A stretch of DNA of 64,000 nt, taken from Auricularia sp. M13 (Eukaryota; Basidiomycota; Agaricomycetes; Auriculariales; Auriculariaceae). This document shows positions 20,384 through 32,358 of the stretch, one piece after another (positions within the stretch are counted from its first letter, which is position 1; each line of letters starts with the position of its first letter). Below the pieces are notes generated by a model. It was not told the origin of the DNA, made no database searches, and saw only the letters and a list, made by a program, of their open reading frames with translations. The translations under genes and the position numbers were made by a program. Location of the stretch: assembly GCA_037042915.1 (NCBI GenBank), contig CM073196.1:3906001-3970000 (forward strand), read 5' to 3'.

Positions 20384-23300
20384 TGTCAGCATTATGCTGT
20401 ATACGTATCAGTCCGATGTACAGGAGTCAGTATTGTCCTGTATTTAGACTCCGATAACAACGGCTTTTACCCAGTCCATTACCGCGGCAGCCCGCTCGTA
20501 GCAGCGTCACAGCTACACGGGCTCGTCCCGACCCCTGAGCGGCCAGTGCCTGCTAACAGGTTATTGAGCCCCGCCCGAGCGGCACTTGTATGGGCACGGG
20601 CAGACGGCAGGTCGGCGGCGACCTGGCAACGGATGCACAGGCGCGCGCAGAACGACCAGAACGCTTTCAGCACCCCGGATTGCTCTATCTCGATGGCGCG
20701 CTCGGCGACAGGCTTGCTCAGGAGTTTCTAGGACTTCGTTCCGAGTTGGCAACTCGTAAAAATGGCCCAGTCTGTTACGAATGTACTCGCGATGATTGAA
20801 CGCGCACGATCAGTCTATTCGGCGACGATACATCGAATACGGTACAGCCCAGGCGACAGACGGCTCCGGAATCCCCACCTAGGCGACAGGGGGAGCCAGA
20901 CGGCGTACAGGTGGACAGTACGGCGGCACTAGCAGTTGTGCGCCGCGAACGCTCCTGGCGTCGTGCGAGCATGATACAGCTCTGCTCGGTCGGCGAGCTC
21001 TTCCCGGCATAGAGGATGGCGAAGGCGCGGAAGCGACATGTCAGCATCGAGACGTCGAAGCGGCGTTACGAGGGTCACGCACCTGCGGACCAGGACGACC
21101 GAGGACGGCCCCGTTTCAGCGCGCGAATACCGCGGCTGGAAGTCTTGTCAGGCGCGGAGTCAGGAAAGACGGCAGGCGCGCACGCACAGATCGTGGCGCA
21201 GGACGCGCGTTGGGACGCCCCGACGTGAGAAGTTGGACCGACGGTGGCCTCGTCAACCACCAGTACCGGCGGATGGGGGAGCGCCCATGAGGCGAGCTCT
21301 GTGCAGCGACCCCAAGCGCATGTGCGATCGGCAGAACGCCCACGACAGGCCCCGTAATCCGTGCGACATGACGTCGACGGAGGGCAGGTGCGGCCGAAGA
21401 TTGCGACGCGAAGATTAGCACCAGCAGACCCGGGCGACACGAACGTACACCCCGGCGAGTGGTGCAGCCCGACGACCAAGTCAGCAAAGGCGTCGGCGAC
21501 CCCGTGCAGGCCAGCAGCACGGCGAGGCGCGACTACGCGAGCGGTTGGCCGCCGGGTTAGTACGCAGCCAGCGGGCGTAGGACATCACGCACCGCAGAAC
21601 ACGAGACCCAACGACGGCCGGCGTATGCGAGTACCGGACCGCATTGGTGGCGAGCGCGCGAGCACGAGCGCAGCTCAACGACAGTGGCTGCAGAGCCCTG
21701 TCAGCGCGGAACGACTGGGCGACGTTACACACACCAGTATCCGCAGGACCACGCTCAGCATCGGGCACGCGCATAGCGCCGATGGCTGGAGCAGCAGCGC
21801 AACATACAGCGCTCAGCGCGACCTCAGGGAGGGCCGGGGTCAGCGCAGCAGAGGAGTGCAAGCAACACGCACCTCCGACCAATTCCTCGACGCCGCGACG
21901 GGCGATGCAGCAGCCCCGTACGCAAAGTCGAGCGGCGCGCAGGCACACGCGCGCAGTATGAACGCGACGGCCAGCAGCCTCCGCGAGCGCGCGGATGGTA
22001 GGCCAGATGTCAGCAGTTCACCGAGCGGCGGTCATCGACACGCACTGCACGCTTACAACGGCATTTCGGCGCGCAAGCACGGCGTGCATCACGACGACAA
22101 GAGGAACGCTGAATGCGCGATAGGGCCGTCAGGCAGTGGAACAACGGGCGGCGGTTGGGAACGCACCGCGCGCTCCGCCATGACATGAACTCGGCGCTGG
22201 TCGCGGAACACCACCAGCGCCCGACGGGTCTGCGTTTGCAGCAAGAGAAACGAGATCTGGACACGACGAACTCGACACAGGACGCTGGACGGCGTCGCGG
22301 CCGAGTGCAACATCAGAACGAGGCGGCGACCGGGCTTGGGACAACGCACCGGACCGCCAGCCAAACGACGACGAGCGCGACGGCCGTATACCACCGTACG
22401 CAGCTCAGGACCGCGCGCAACCGGCGCGGATGCCCGTTACTCGCCGAGGGCGGCGAGCAGCGGCGACAGGGCGGACGCAGCAGCGACAATCGCCGAGGAC
22501 GGCAATGCTTGCATACCCGACCGAGTACCTGCACCCCGCGCAGTCAAATTTCGACGGATCAGGACACCAGCGAGGCAGCTACAGGCCGTAAAGGAGTGTC
22601 AGCCGCCGGGGGAGCAGGGGGAGAGGAGAAGCGGCCGATGCTCACCGGCGCTTCCACCCCGACACTCAGCAGCGGACCACGACATGGGCCGACTGCAGGC
22701 AGCACGCGCACGCACGACGCGCGATGCTTAGCACGAACATCTGCGAGGATGACGGCGCACGCGTATGGGCGCGGCGCGACGCGCGTTTCCTTCGGGAGCG
22801 CGACTTTCGTTCGGACGACAGGCGGCGCAGGGAACCCGCGCACGCAGACGTCCCGGACAGGCGCAGGTCGCTCAGGACCTAGCGCGCAGACTCACGACTC
22901 ACCTGAGCGTGTGCAGCAGATCATTGCCGCCGACGCGGTGGACGCGCGCGATAGGCATAGTGGACCGCGGCGGCTTCAGGCCCGCGGCAGGCAACGTTCG
23001 ACACGGGCGGCGCAGAGTAGCGCGCATGCCAACGTTTCACGAGAGCGCGAGTCGACGACGACTCAGCGCAAACCGCACGGCTCTTCGGAGCGTGCAGAGG
23101 AACACGTCGGCGCGAGTGGTGCGCACGACAAGTGTCAATCGGTCCGCGGTGGGCTCAGCCCCGCGGTGATTCATTTCTTTTGAGGCAGACGACGCCTGCA
23201 GTGGACGACGCGACACAGCAACCCGCGCACACAGAGCGCACAGTACTCATCAAGACCTCGACGTCGGCATCGTATGACATGTACGACGGGATGAACACAG

Positions 23301-24049
23301 TCTGCAGCCAGCGCGCGATATGCTCCATGCAGAATTTTCTATTCGACCAGCTCATGCATCGAGCTAAGACTTCTACTCGGGCGCATCCCGCAGGGGGAGA
23401 GAGACGCAGGTTGCGGTCTCCGCGCCGAGTACTCAGTTTCATTCTTCTTTCGCAGTTTCGACAACTCTTCTCTCGTTCTCGCGTACGCAGTATCGACATG
23501 GGCGTATATTTTCGAAAGGGGGAGAAGAGGTACAGGACCCAAGCAGGGGCCTGACCGACCGCGTAGCGGAGAGGCCGACCAGGCCGGACCGCAGAGGCAC
23601 AATATCGGGACGGCCAGAGGCCACGATGCGCGACATCCCGAGCAGGGAAGGACTGCGGCGCCTAGCGCTCGGCGAACGCAACGCACGCATCAGTAGCACA
23701 GCAGTAGCGGCAGCAAGATGTGCACGCTTTCGATGCGCAACGGCGGCGACGCAGCTTGCATCGTGTTCTTGGTTTCAGGGGGAGTTGTTTCACATATGAG
23801 GATTCATTTCTTTCATGTTCCCACGCTCCCATGCTCGCTTTACGCTCATCTACGGACATCGTCCTGAGGGGGAGTGTCAGCATTATGCTGTATACGTATC
23901 AGTCCGATGTACAGGAGTCAGTATTGTCCTGTATTTAGACTCCGATAACAACGGCTTTTACCCAGTCCATTACCGCGGCAGCCCGCTCGTAGCAGCGTCA
24001 CAGCTACACGGGCTCGTCCCGACCCCTGAGCGGCCAGTGCCTGCTAACA
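20384..24049 (+). mobile_element. Non-autonomous LTR retroelement (copia-like ends)
   Basis: A fossil or parasitic copy of 3,666 bp. Two 175 bp LTRs (20384-20558 and 23875-24049), TG...CA-ended, look identical, and a GCCGG target duplication flanks the element (20379-20383 and 24050-24054). A polypurine tract GAGGGGGAG precedes the right LTR; the copia-style junction GGGGGAGTGT supports the family guess. The 3.3 kb interior shows no recognisable gag or pol, so it is a LARD-type element needing help from elsewhere. Identical LTRs imply a very young insertion. It sits inside the palindromic element. Confidence 0.8.
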
Positions 24050-24217
24050 GCCGGCACCAAATCTGGATCCGGTGACATTGATCTGGATAACAGGTGTTGC
24101 AGCTTGGATCCCTTGCAATTTTTTGGATGCTAGGGTAAATTTTTGGGAAGTACCTTCAAAAATTGGATGAGGGCTCGATTTTGGATAAAATAATTATTGT
24201 ACACGTTAAGGAGGATA

Positions 24218-24846
24218 CTATTCCGCTAAATCTGTGTGCTCCAAATTTCATCAAATGGATACATCCGAGAAATAGCGGGGGGTCCGCCAACCCGCAACGC
24301 ACTTGCATCAACGGACACCGCAGATCGGCAAGGCTGCCTCAAACTCTCACTTCCCCGTTATGTCCGTGCCATGTCTGACGGCCCGCATGCACATGGAGCT
24401 TCATGTCCAACCCTGCCCAATCCAGACGCTACCGCAAGAGCACAAAATAACAGCAGATGATCTCTCAGCATACCAGGATGGCTTTAAGAGACTGATTGTT
24501 TACTTAGAGTGAGAAATGTGCAAGAGAATGATACAGAACTTCCACCAGCATTCTCAGGCCTTGTCCAAGTGCACAAAAAAGTGCTCTCGGACTTCGAGTT
24601 ATTCTCCATTGCTGGGACATTTGACTTGGCATCGAGACGTTGTCGGGTGTTACGGCCGTAATCAGCGCGGTTCACATCAATTCAGGTTTGCGGGACCACA
24701 TTAAATCTGCGTGAGGGGGGTACCCCCCCTACGCAGACTTGCCTCTGGCCAGAGATTTACGCACGTCGACTTGGATCAAAGAAGCATGATGCCCTTGCCT
24801 GCGGACTTCTTCCGTCGGTTTAGGGCACGTAGATTTAGTGGAATAC
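24218..24846. mobile_element. MITE (or two abutting MITEs) in the right palindrome arm
   Basis: The outer ends are inverted: CTATTCCGCTAAATCTGTGTG at the left and CACGTAGATTTAGTGGAATA at the right. A nearly perfect inner palindrome near 24703-24741 (AAATCTGCGTGAGGGGGG, then CCCCCCTACGCAGA) suggests two related elements meeting end to end. No coding region is evident. Confidence 0.5.
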
Positions 24847-24941
24847 CGTACGGGAAGGCATCCAGTGTCGGCACTTTGATTGGAGTGTCGGCACCTTGAT
24901 GGAGTGTCGGCACTGCTGACTAAGTGTGTCCACACTCCAAC

Positions 24942-25061
24942 TGAGTGTGTCCGAACGTCAAAAGTGATTTCCCCACACTTTATACAGGTGAGAGACACCC
25001 AAGTTTGTGTGACACCCCCTTTTCAGTGGGAAATAATAAATTTACACTTTAAGAAGCATAG
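24942..25061 (-). repeat. Repeat C, uninterrupted copy
   Basis: A 120 bp inverted copy of 12655-12750 plus 13812-13836, including the site TCACTTTTGACGTTCGG. It abuts the APH kinase relic exactly at 25061/25062. Confidence 0.85.
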
Positions 25062-26005
25062 TTTTCAGCAACAGCCGACAATCCCATCGGGTGGCCATAT
25101 ATCTTTATGTCTGCTCTCATCGGCCACGATCCAAACGCTATCGGTGTTCCTGCGTGGGTTTCAGACGATCCAATTACGCCAGAGAGACAACGCCTGCTCG
25201 ACACCTACTGCCTTTCCCTCGCCAGGGTCCATGCAGAGTTAAAGAAGGTTTCGGCGGATCGCATCGGCAGCTTCTACGTCGACAACCAGGATTCCCCTGC
25301 TTACATCGGTCCTGATGCAGAGAGTGGCATCGGTCCCTTCACTACGCCAGGCGAATTCTATGCTGCATGTGGTGAATTTATGCAGAAGGACGCGCTTCGA
25401 TCTGAGCCTGTCGAGAATCACAAAGATCGCCTCTTTGGTGTTTGGTTGATGCGGTTGATGCTCTCCGCAGCCTCATTCCAGGCGAAGCACTCTCCGGGAA
25501 GATATTTTCTGACTCATCACGACCTGCATACCAATAACATTCTTGTTTCCGAGGTTTGAAACGTCCACCATAGTCTTCATCTGATTAGATAGCTAATTCG
25601 TCTTTACAGACTGGCGAGATTGTCGGCATACTCGACTGGGACAGCGCCAACTGCGTTCCCGAAGAACATTTTGCCTCGCAGGCCATCGGATTCTACAAGG
25701 AGATGGCTGGGAATAACGAGAAGCAATTGGCCTTGTTCCATGCGTACAATCGTGCTTTGCGCGAGGCCGAACCCGGCACCTTGCCGCTACCGTCTGGTCG
25801 TTCTCTCGCGGACTTGCACCAATCAACCGTAACGCAGATGCTTCTTAGGATTGACATAAGCCTCGGCGCAGACCCATTTTTCTATAGCGACCCCTGGTTC
25901 TGGGGGATCTTTTGCGTGCATCTGCTTGGAACTGCGGAGTGGCAGAAGGTCAAAGAATCGCCGACTTTTCAAGAATGGCTCTCGTCGTTGACCCAGCAGC
26001 CGTGA
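25062..26005 (+). pseudogene. APH-type kinase gene, 5'-truncated copy
   Basis: Homology to the intact kinase (2839-4219) begins at FSATADNPIG and runs to the stop. The catalytic loop THHDLHTNNILV and GILDWDSANC are present, with a GT-AG intron (about 25557-25610) at the same place. All upstream exons are missing and repeat C lies in their place, so insertion or rearrangement at the repeat removed the N-lobe. The remaining frame is open, suggesting recent loss. Confidence 0.8.
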
Positions 26006-27151
26006 GTGGCGCCGCGACCTGTGGCGTTCAGGTGCGCACTCAAATCACGTAGCCGTCTGTATTGACGAGGGCTAACATTTGTTCCAGCATTTTTCATTGT
26101 CGTTCGTGCGAGCAGCTTCCCTACGTTCGTATCATGTCGAGTCGTCCTCCATCACGAAATTGGGAAAAACTCGAAAGTCATCAGCCGGTGGCGATAAGAT
26201 CCCACATCGTCGACAAGCTCTCGTATCACTGACCAGTGATCCCAACGCTGGTCGGCAGAGTCGTGGACTCATTTGGCTGACTATTTAAGTCCCGTAAGCC
26301 TGACGATGCGCTCGTCGGAATGCCGTCAGAACGGTTCTGCTCTTGCCTGCGAAGCGCTGTTTGTGTCGGACGGTTATCGGACACGGGAGGACGCCCAAGC
26401 TCAACATCTATATGGACCCCCACGACATGCTCTCTCGTGGAATTCTGAGAATCGTCTCAGATTCCACGAAGGTTAGCATTGTTGCACCTTCGTAGAGCAC
26501 ACATTTCATTCTAGCTTTTGTACCTTCCCCATGCTGAACGAGTCGTTGTCGTTGATTCCCCGAAACTGCATTGCTACGAGTTCATGATTTCTCCTCGTAT
26601 GTGAGATTTTTTGTATTCATGCGGAAGAGAGATAGCTCCTCAGAAGGAACGAATCCAGCACCGAACGGACGGCGAAGGAGGTCCGCCGGCGGATCCGTCA
26701 CCTGTGTTCAGGCTCATGTGCCACTCCAATTCTCTTTAATATCCGAGGCCGGAGGCTGAGGCGCCCTAACAGGAGCCCATCTTGCGCCGCCGGTAGAAAA
26801 ACCAGTTTCTCAAAGAGAAGATATACCTTTCCTAGCCTCCGAAGACGTTTCTCGCTGCGGGAGCCTCGACAAACACGCGAGAAAGGCGCGGCCGCACGTG
26901 CCCGACGCGTGTTGTCGGTGATCACGAGACTACCGGTTGGCCGAGCCGAGGGTCGCGGTCATCCCCATTCGTCGGACTCAGCGCACAGTCCGGCCCAGCC
27001 CCGAGCGCCACTTGCACCTCGAGCTCCTCCGACCTCGCTTTTATGCTCCGCTTCTTGCCCTCCTGCTGCCTGCTGCCTGCCTGCTGAATATCCCCATACA
27101 CGAATCGACACCACGACTTGGCACGAAATTACACTATCGACAGTGGCTCGC
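26006..27151. other. Intergenic region upstream of the chitinase
   Basis: About 1.1 kb without an accepted gene. It contains a strong hairpin at 26436-26468 (CGTGGAATTCTGAG / CTCAGATTCCACG). The final 200 bp are pyrimidine-rich and fit a promoter and leader. Confidence 0.5.
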
Positions 27152-29314
27152 ATGTACCGCGCCGTCGCCGCCGTACTGGCCCTGGCCGCGCTCGCAAACG
27201 CGTTTTCAAACTCGCGGTTCGACAATGTCGTTGCGTGCGTCCAAACCGAGCTTGCGATGCTATAGACACCGAACTGAGCTTGTGCCGCAGCTACTGGGGT
27301 CAGAACTCGTGCGTGAGCTCATTCAGAACTATGCTTTCGGCTGAACTGGTGCCTGGAGGAACGGCGCGTTACACCCAGGCGATACGTCTGCGTACCAGGT
27401 GCGTCTCGAACTTGCACGCCGTGCGCACGTGACCAACGCAAAAACGCCCGCAATTTGAAGCAACGACTCGGCTTCTACTGCGGCGACGACAGCCCCGTCG
27501 ACGTCTTTCCACTTGCTTTTCTCAACACTTTCTTCGCCCAAGGTGGCCTGCCCGGTTTGGACCTCGCCAACGTACGTGCTCCTCATCCTTACTAGCTCGC
27601 TGACTCACAACGCTCCAGATTTGCTCCACGTCAAACCACGCGCCATTTCCCGGCACGTCGCTGCCAGACTGCTCCTTCCTGGCAGACGATATCAAGCAAT
27701 GTCAGGCCAAGGGCAAAATCATCACGCTCAGTCTCGGTGCGTCAATATCTTTTTCCGAGCTCACGACTGAGACGAATATACGATTCACAGGCGGCGCGAC
27801 GGCTAGCACGTCGTTCAAGTCTGATCAAGACGGCGCAGACTTTGGGCAGTTGCTGTGGGACTTGTTCCTCGGCGGTTCTAGCAAAACACGGCCTTTCGGA
27901 GAAGCCATTCTCGACGGGTGCGTATCACTGTACCCTCAAGCTGAAGATCTGACATGGGGACAGGCTTGACATGGACATTGAGGGCGGCGACAAGACGGGC
28001 CACATTGCTATGCTCAACAAGGTACGCGAGCTCGCGAAAGGCTCGTCAAAACAGTGCGTTCATGATATTCTCGATGATCCTTTTCACTCATGTGCGGCTC
28101 TACAGATATTATATTACGGCTGCCCCGCAAGTAGGCATCTCCCGGCGTTCGCGGAATACGCAAGGCTAATGACTGCCGCAGTGCCCATACCCCGACATGA
28201 ACCTGCAAAGCACGTTGAACCAAGCGGTGTTCGACGCGGTCTACGTGCAATTCTGTGCGTGCCGCCTCATACGCTCCAATTGTATTCGCTGATGGTTGTG
28301 GAAGATAACAACTACTGTTCGTTACCGAAGTACAACAGCACGGCGTTCAACTTCGGTGTCTGGGACGTATGGGGCAAGACCATCTCGCCCAACAAGGACA
28401 TCAAGGTGTACATCGGCGCACCCGGTTCGCAGGGTAGCGCTGGGTCGGGTTACGTGGACATCGACACGCTCAAGACGATTGCGGCCACCACACGCAAGGC
28501 CTTCCCGAGCTTCGGCGGGGTCATGTGTGAGTTGGCGGTTGCTCAACGATGCATACTGTAGTTGGCTGATGCGCGCGAAGTTTGGGACATGAGCTCATCC
28601 TATGGTGCGTGTGGACGTGCTAGCGATGGCAGCGGTGCTGAAAAGGGCGTAGCGAACGGACGCATGGACAAGCAGATCAAGCAGGCGCTTGTCGCTAACG
28701 GCGGCACGGGGTTCTCCTTCCCGTCGTGCAACGCGCCGGAGTACCAGAAGGGCCAGAGCTATGATCAGGGCAAGCAGGTCACTTACCAGGGGTGCGTGCT
28801 TGTCGTTGTTGGTGCTTTCTGTTCTGACGCACTGTGCAGGTACATCTGGGAGGTACGCGTTTACCGCACAGGACTCATTACCGCGCCCGAATTAACATGA
28901 CGTGCCATAAAGGCAAACTACTGGGCTTCGTCGACGCCTTCGATTGATGGTGCCGGAGAATGGACGCCAGGTGCGCGGTGGTGCAAATCGCGTTCTTCTC
29001 GAGACTGACAGCGGCGTGTAGTGAGCGCGTGCGGGGGCGCCAGCACCGGCGGCGGCTCCCCATCCCCAAGCGTGAGTACCCCGGCGGGCGGGGCAGAGAC
29101 ACCGCGTCCGCAGCCGTCGTCGAGTACCGCGCCCGCGCCCAACCCTTCGCGTCCGCCACACGATGCTGAACCGACTCCCCAGCCGTCCGACCCGGCGTGC
29201 AAGAACTGCTCGCCGGTGCCGCCGATCAACCCCGGGCTGGCGCCACAGAAGCCGCTGAAGGCGCGCTGCGTGGTGCGCCCGCGCAAGCGGAACACGACTG
29301 CTCAGGAGCTCTGA
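27152..29314 (+). CDS. GH18 class III chitinase with C-terminal chitin-binding module
   Basis: Fifteen exons join in frame to 477 residues. Exons: 27152-27234, 27291-27308, 27359-27398, 27461-27571, 27619-27736, 27791-27917, 27964-28053, 28106-28130, 28182-28254, 28305-28526, 28581-28604, 28653-28791, 28840-28852, 28913-28970, 29022-29314. A signal peptide (MYRAVAAVLALAALANAFS) precedes VVAYWGQNSNGALHPGDTS. The catalytic motif is DGLDMDIEGG (DxxDxDxE, Glu as acid/base). YYITAAPQCPYPD and FGGVMFWDMSSSYANG complete the barrel. A module with YQGYIWEANYWASSTPSIDG resembles CBM5/12 chitin binding, followed by a Ser/Pro-rich tail and KNCSPVPPINPGL. It acts outside the cell on chitin, in wall remodelling or nutrition. 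Introns are 46-62 nt. Confidence 0.9.
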
Positions 29315-29759
29315 GCGGAAGGCGGCGTTGCGGTTCTGGACCTGATCGGGCGACCTGGGCCCTGCGAGCGTCTTCGCCTTCCACTGCCGCCGTGGTGGCC
29401 TTGCTGTTGTGTGCACACACCACCATGTTGGCATGACCGACACTTGAGTGGGAGAGGGCGCTCCAGTCATGCCTGTGGGAGAATAACCCACTCTGCTTTG
29501 ATGGAACTGCTGTATCTATGTACGGATGTGGGAAGTTATTTCATGTGTTATATACGTCGCAGGCAGCAGGCACGTAGGTTTGCAGAATAGATTTGAGATA
29601 CTGAGACTCTGGACGTTCTGGAGACTGAAATTGTGAAGAAATCGGGATGGGCGCTCCGGCGGATAGCGTTCCCTTGAGGCGGGGTAAGAAATTGCGCCCT
29701 TTCTCGACGTTCCCGGATCCTCCGCTCTCGCTCGCCGTGGCCGCGCAGCGCACTCGACA
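29315..29759. other. Chitinase 3' flank and casein kinase promoter
   Basis: 445 bp with no gene seen; the region before 29760 is CT-rich, as expected of a housekeeping leader. Confidence 0.5.
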
Positions 29760-32358
29760 ATGGCGAGCCAGAACCCAGTCTCGTCGTCGATAGTCGGCGT
29801 ACACTACCGTGTGGGCCGCAAAATCGGCGAGGGCTCGTTCGGGATGATATATGAAGGCAAGCAATGTAGTTGAACGCTGCCAGCGGTGGAGCCCTGACAG
29901 CTTGGCTTAGGTGTCAACTTGACCAACAACCAGACAGTGGCCATTAAATTCGTAAGTCTGAATATTCCTTATATAATTCTGAACGCTGGTCCGGTGCTCA
30001 TTGCGTTACAGGAACCCAAGAAGTCGGATGCACCGCAGCTGCGAGACGAATGCAGGGCTTATAAAATCCTGCTAGGCTGCCGTGCGTAGCTACGCCTAGC
30101 CAACTGGCCGAGTACTGACCGCTTTGCAGCTGGCGTTCCTCAGATATATCACTTCGGCTCTGAGAACGCCTACAACGTTCTGGTCATCGACTTGCTGGGA
30201 CCCAGCCTCGAAGATTTATTCGACCGTTGCGGACGGCGGTTCAGCACCAAGACAGTATGCATGGTCGCTCGCCAGATGGTCAGTCGCTGCTGGCTGCTCG
30301 CAGTTTTGATCGTGGCGGCTGACCGGATAGTCTAGATCAGCCGCGTGCAGACCATTCACGAGAAGTCTCTCATCTACCGCGACATCAAGCCTGACAATTT
30401 CCTCGTCGGCCGCCCGGGAACGCGCAACGCCAACATGATCCATGTCGTCGGTCAGTGCGGAAACACGGAGAGCCGTACATCGCTGAAACGAACGTGCTTT
30501 CGCCAGACTTCGGCATGGCAAAGCAGTACCGGGACCCCAAGACGATGCAGCACATACCGTACCGCGAGAAGAAGAGCCTGTGCGTCCTCTTCCCCTGCCT
30601 CGTGTTGCGCATCTTCTGACCCTGCATCAGGTCGGGCACCGCGCGCTACATGAGCATCAACACGCATCTTGGCCGCGGTATGTGCTCCGCCCATCCTTGC
30701 GCAATGATGGGCTGACACAAGAGGCCAGAGCAATCAAGACGCGACGATCTCGAGGCGCTGGGTCACGTGTTTATGTACTTTGCCCGCGGCTCGCTGCCGT
30801 GGCAAGGCCTCAAGGCCGCGACCAACAAGCAGAAGTACGAGAAGATTGGAGAGAAGAAGCAGACGACGTCCATAAAGGAGCTCTGCGAAGGCTTCCCTGG
30901 TACGTCCCTCCACTTGCACCACCGGCTGAGTCCATATATCGCGCGGGATATGTCGTGCACGGTTTCCATTACGGGGCATCACAGTGCTCGCACCGAAATC
31001 CGCAACGAAATTCGCCGCGGGTCGATACGCTGCGACTCGAAACGCTCCCTCTTCACATGACATTTATTCCATCGTCCCCCACACCCATCCGTTTATAATC
31101 CATGCAGTAGGGGGGCATCACAGTGCTCTCAACGACTCGCATCGCGAAGTCGCTGCGAAATTGCGGCGTTGCGAGTCCGCGAGTCGCAAAGGCTCACAGC
31201 GGCTCGCAACGTCTACTCTCGCAGCGCTTGTTTCTGCAATGATCGTTGTCCCCTACACCATCCGTCCATACCCACGTATTCTTCCTCGTTTTCAGCGCTG
31301 GATATTCGCGGAGTGCGTGGCTTTGCGAGTAACGTTGCGAACAGCTTTGACAGCCCTTGCTCGCAGCGACGCTCGTAACGTTCCCGTCGCAACATTTCGT
31401 TGCGAGCAGTGTTGCGAACTCTTGCGGGCTCGCTGTGATGTCCCCTAAATTCCTGCATCGTTCTTTGCACCGTGTAACCATGATCTACGCGGCGTCACGA
31501 GTAACGTCGCGAGGGGTATCACAACTTCTGCCCGCAATGGCGTTCGCGCCGTTCCCGTTCTCGTCATGCCCGGCGCAACATTTGTTGCGGGTAGCGTTGC
31601 GAGCTCGCTGTGTTACCTTTGTTGTCCCTAATACGCGCCGCGGATGCATCTGTTACCTACCAGGGCAGGCAGCAGCGGTCCCATATCCCTGATAGGTGCC
31701 AGGTTGACTGAGCACGCATATCTGGGACATATTGTGAGCTGCGCACAGGATATTGTCGGACTCAGCCAGTGGTGTTGCGACCTATCAACTTTGCTCACTG
31801 CCCTTTGCAGAGGAGTTTGCGATCTATTTAAATTATGTGCGGAAACTGGGCTTCGAGGAGACACCGGACTACGATTTCCTGCGGGACCTGTTCAAAAAGG
31901 TGTTGAAGAACATCGGCGAGACCGACGACGGCTCGTACGATTGGCTGCTCGTCAACCAGGCCAAGGGATTCGACTCGGCCTCTGTGCACTCGAGTCTGCA
32001 GGTGAACCCGCAGCGGCCGTCGCGCGACCCGGGCAACCGGGGGTCGCGCAACTCGCCCGTGCCGCCGTCACCCGCGCTCGTGCGGCACGGGTCGCGGCGC
32101 AAGTCTCCACTCGAGGCGCCTGGTGCGCTGCTGTCCGGCAGCGTGCCCAACTCGGCGGTGGCACACCTGGGCGTGCCGGCGCCGCGGCGGCAGAGCATGC
32201 AGCAGCAGGAGTACGGCGGCACACCGCAGATGGTGTCGAACGGCGCTGCGCCGCCGGTGCTGAGCGACGTGCAGTACCAGCACCAGGACCTGCCCCAGCA
32301 GCAGGCGGAGGAGCAGCCGTCGACGCTGTGGAAGATCCTGACGTGCCGGTGCGGATGA
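29760..32358 (+). CDS. Casein kinase 1 (membrane-type, YCK-like)
   Basis: Nine exons (29760-29856, 29911-29951, 30012-30081, 30130-30278, 30336-30450, 30507-30579, 30631-30677, 30729-30899, 31811-32358) give 436 residues. Kinase landmarks: GEGSFG glycine loop, VAIKF lysine, [10 protein letters not shown] catalytic loop, [10 protein letters not shown], and the CK1-specific [15 protein letters not shown] and [14 protein letters not shown]. The tail is Gln/Ser/Pro-rich and ends ILTCRCG, a Cys cluster like the palmitoylation site of yeast Yck1/2, so plasma-membrane anchoring is likely. Intron 1 uses a GC donor (GCAAGC). The last intron is 911 nt and filled with small repeats, against 48-60 nt for the others. 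Confidence 0.92.
31110..31447. mobile_element. MITE in the last intron of casein kinase 1
   Basis: The ends are inverted: GGGGGGCATCACAGTG at left and CGCTGTGATGTCCCC at right, with TA on each side. Internal sequence is rich in GCGA/TCGC motifs. Fragments of the same family lie at about 30972 and 31531-31612 in this intron. A right end is seen at about 18555-18608 (GAGCTCGCTGTGATACCCCC). Confidence 0.6.

Larger units (their letters stand above)
19454..24941. mobile_element. Long palindromic (foldback) element, interrupted by later insertions
   Basis: Left arm 19454 to about 20190 is the reverse complement of about 20190-20383 plus 24050-24941. The central hairpin (about 20000-20383) is almost perfect. 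Outer parts match over the tract holding CACCAAATCTGGATCC, the CCGTACG site and the GTGCCGACACTCC minisatellite. Three later insertions interrupt it: a MITE in the left arm, an LTR retroelement near the centre and a MITE pair in the right arm. No coding capacity was seen in the palindrome. Confidence 0.7.

Noticed and set aside
20559-23874. Long open frames inside the LTR element (for example 22113-23183 plus strand)
   Set aside because: They are Arg/Thr/Ala-rich, overlap on several frames, and show no gag, protease, reverse transcriptase or integrase signature. They follow from the biased base composition.
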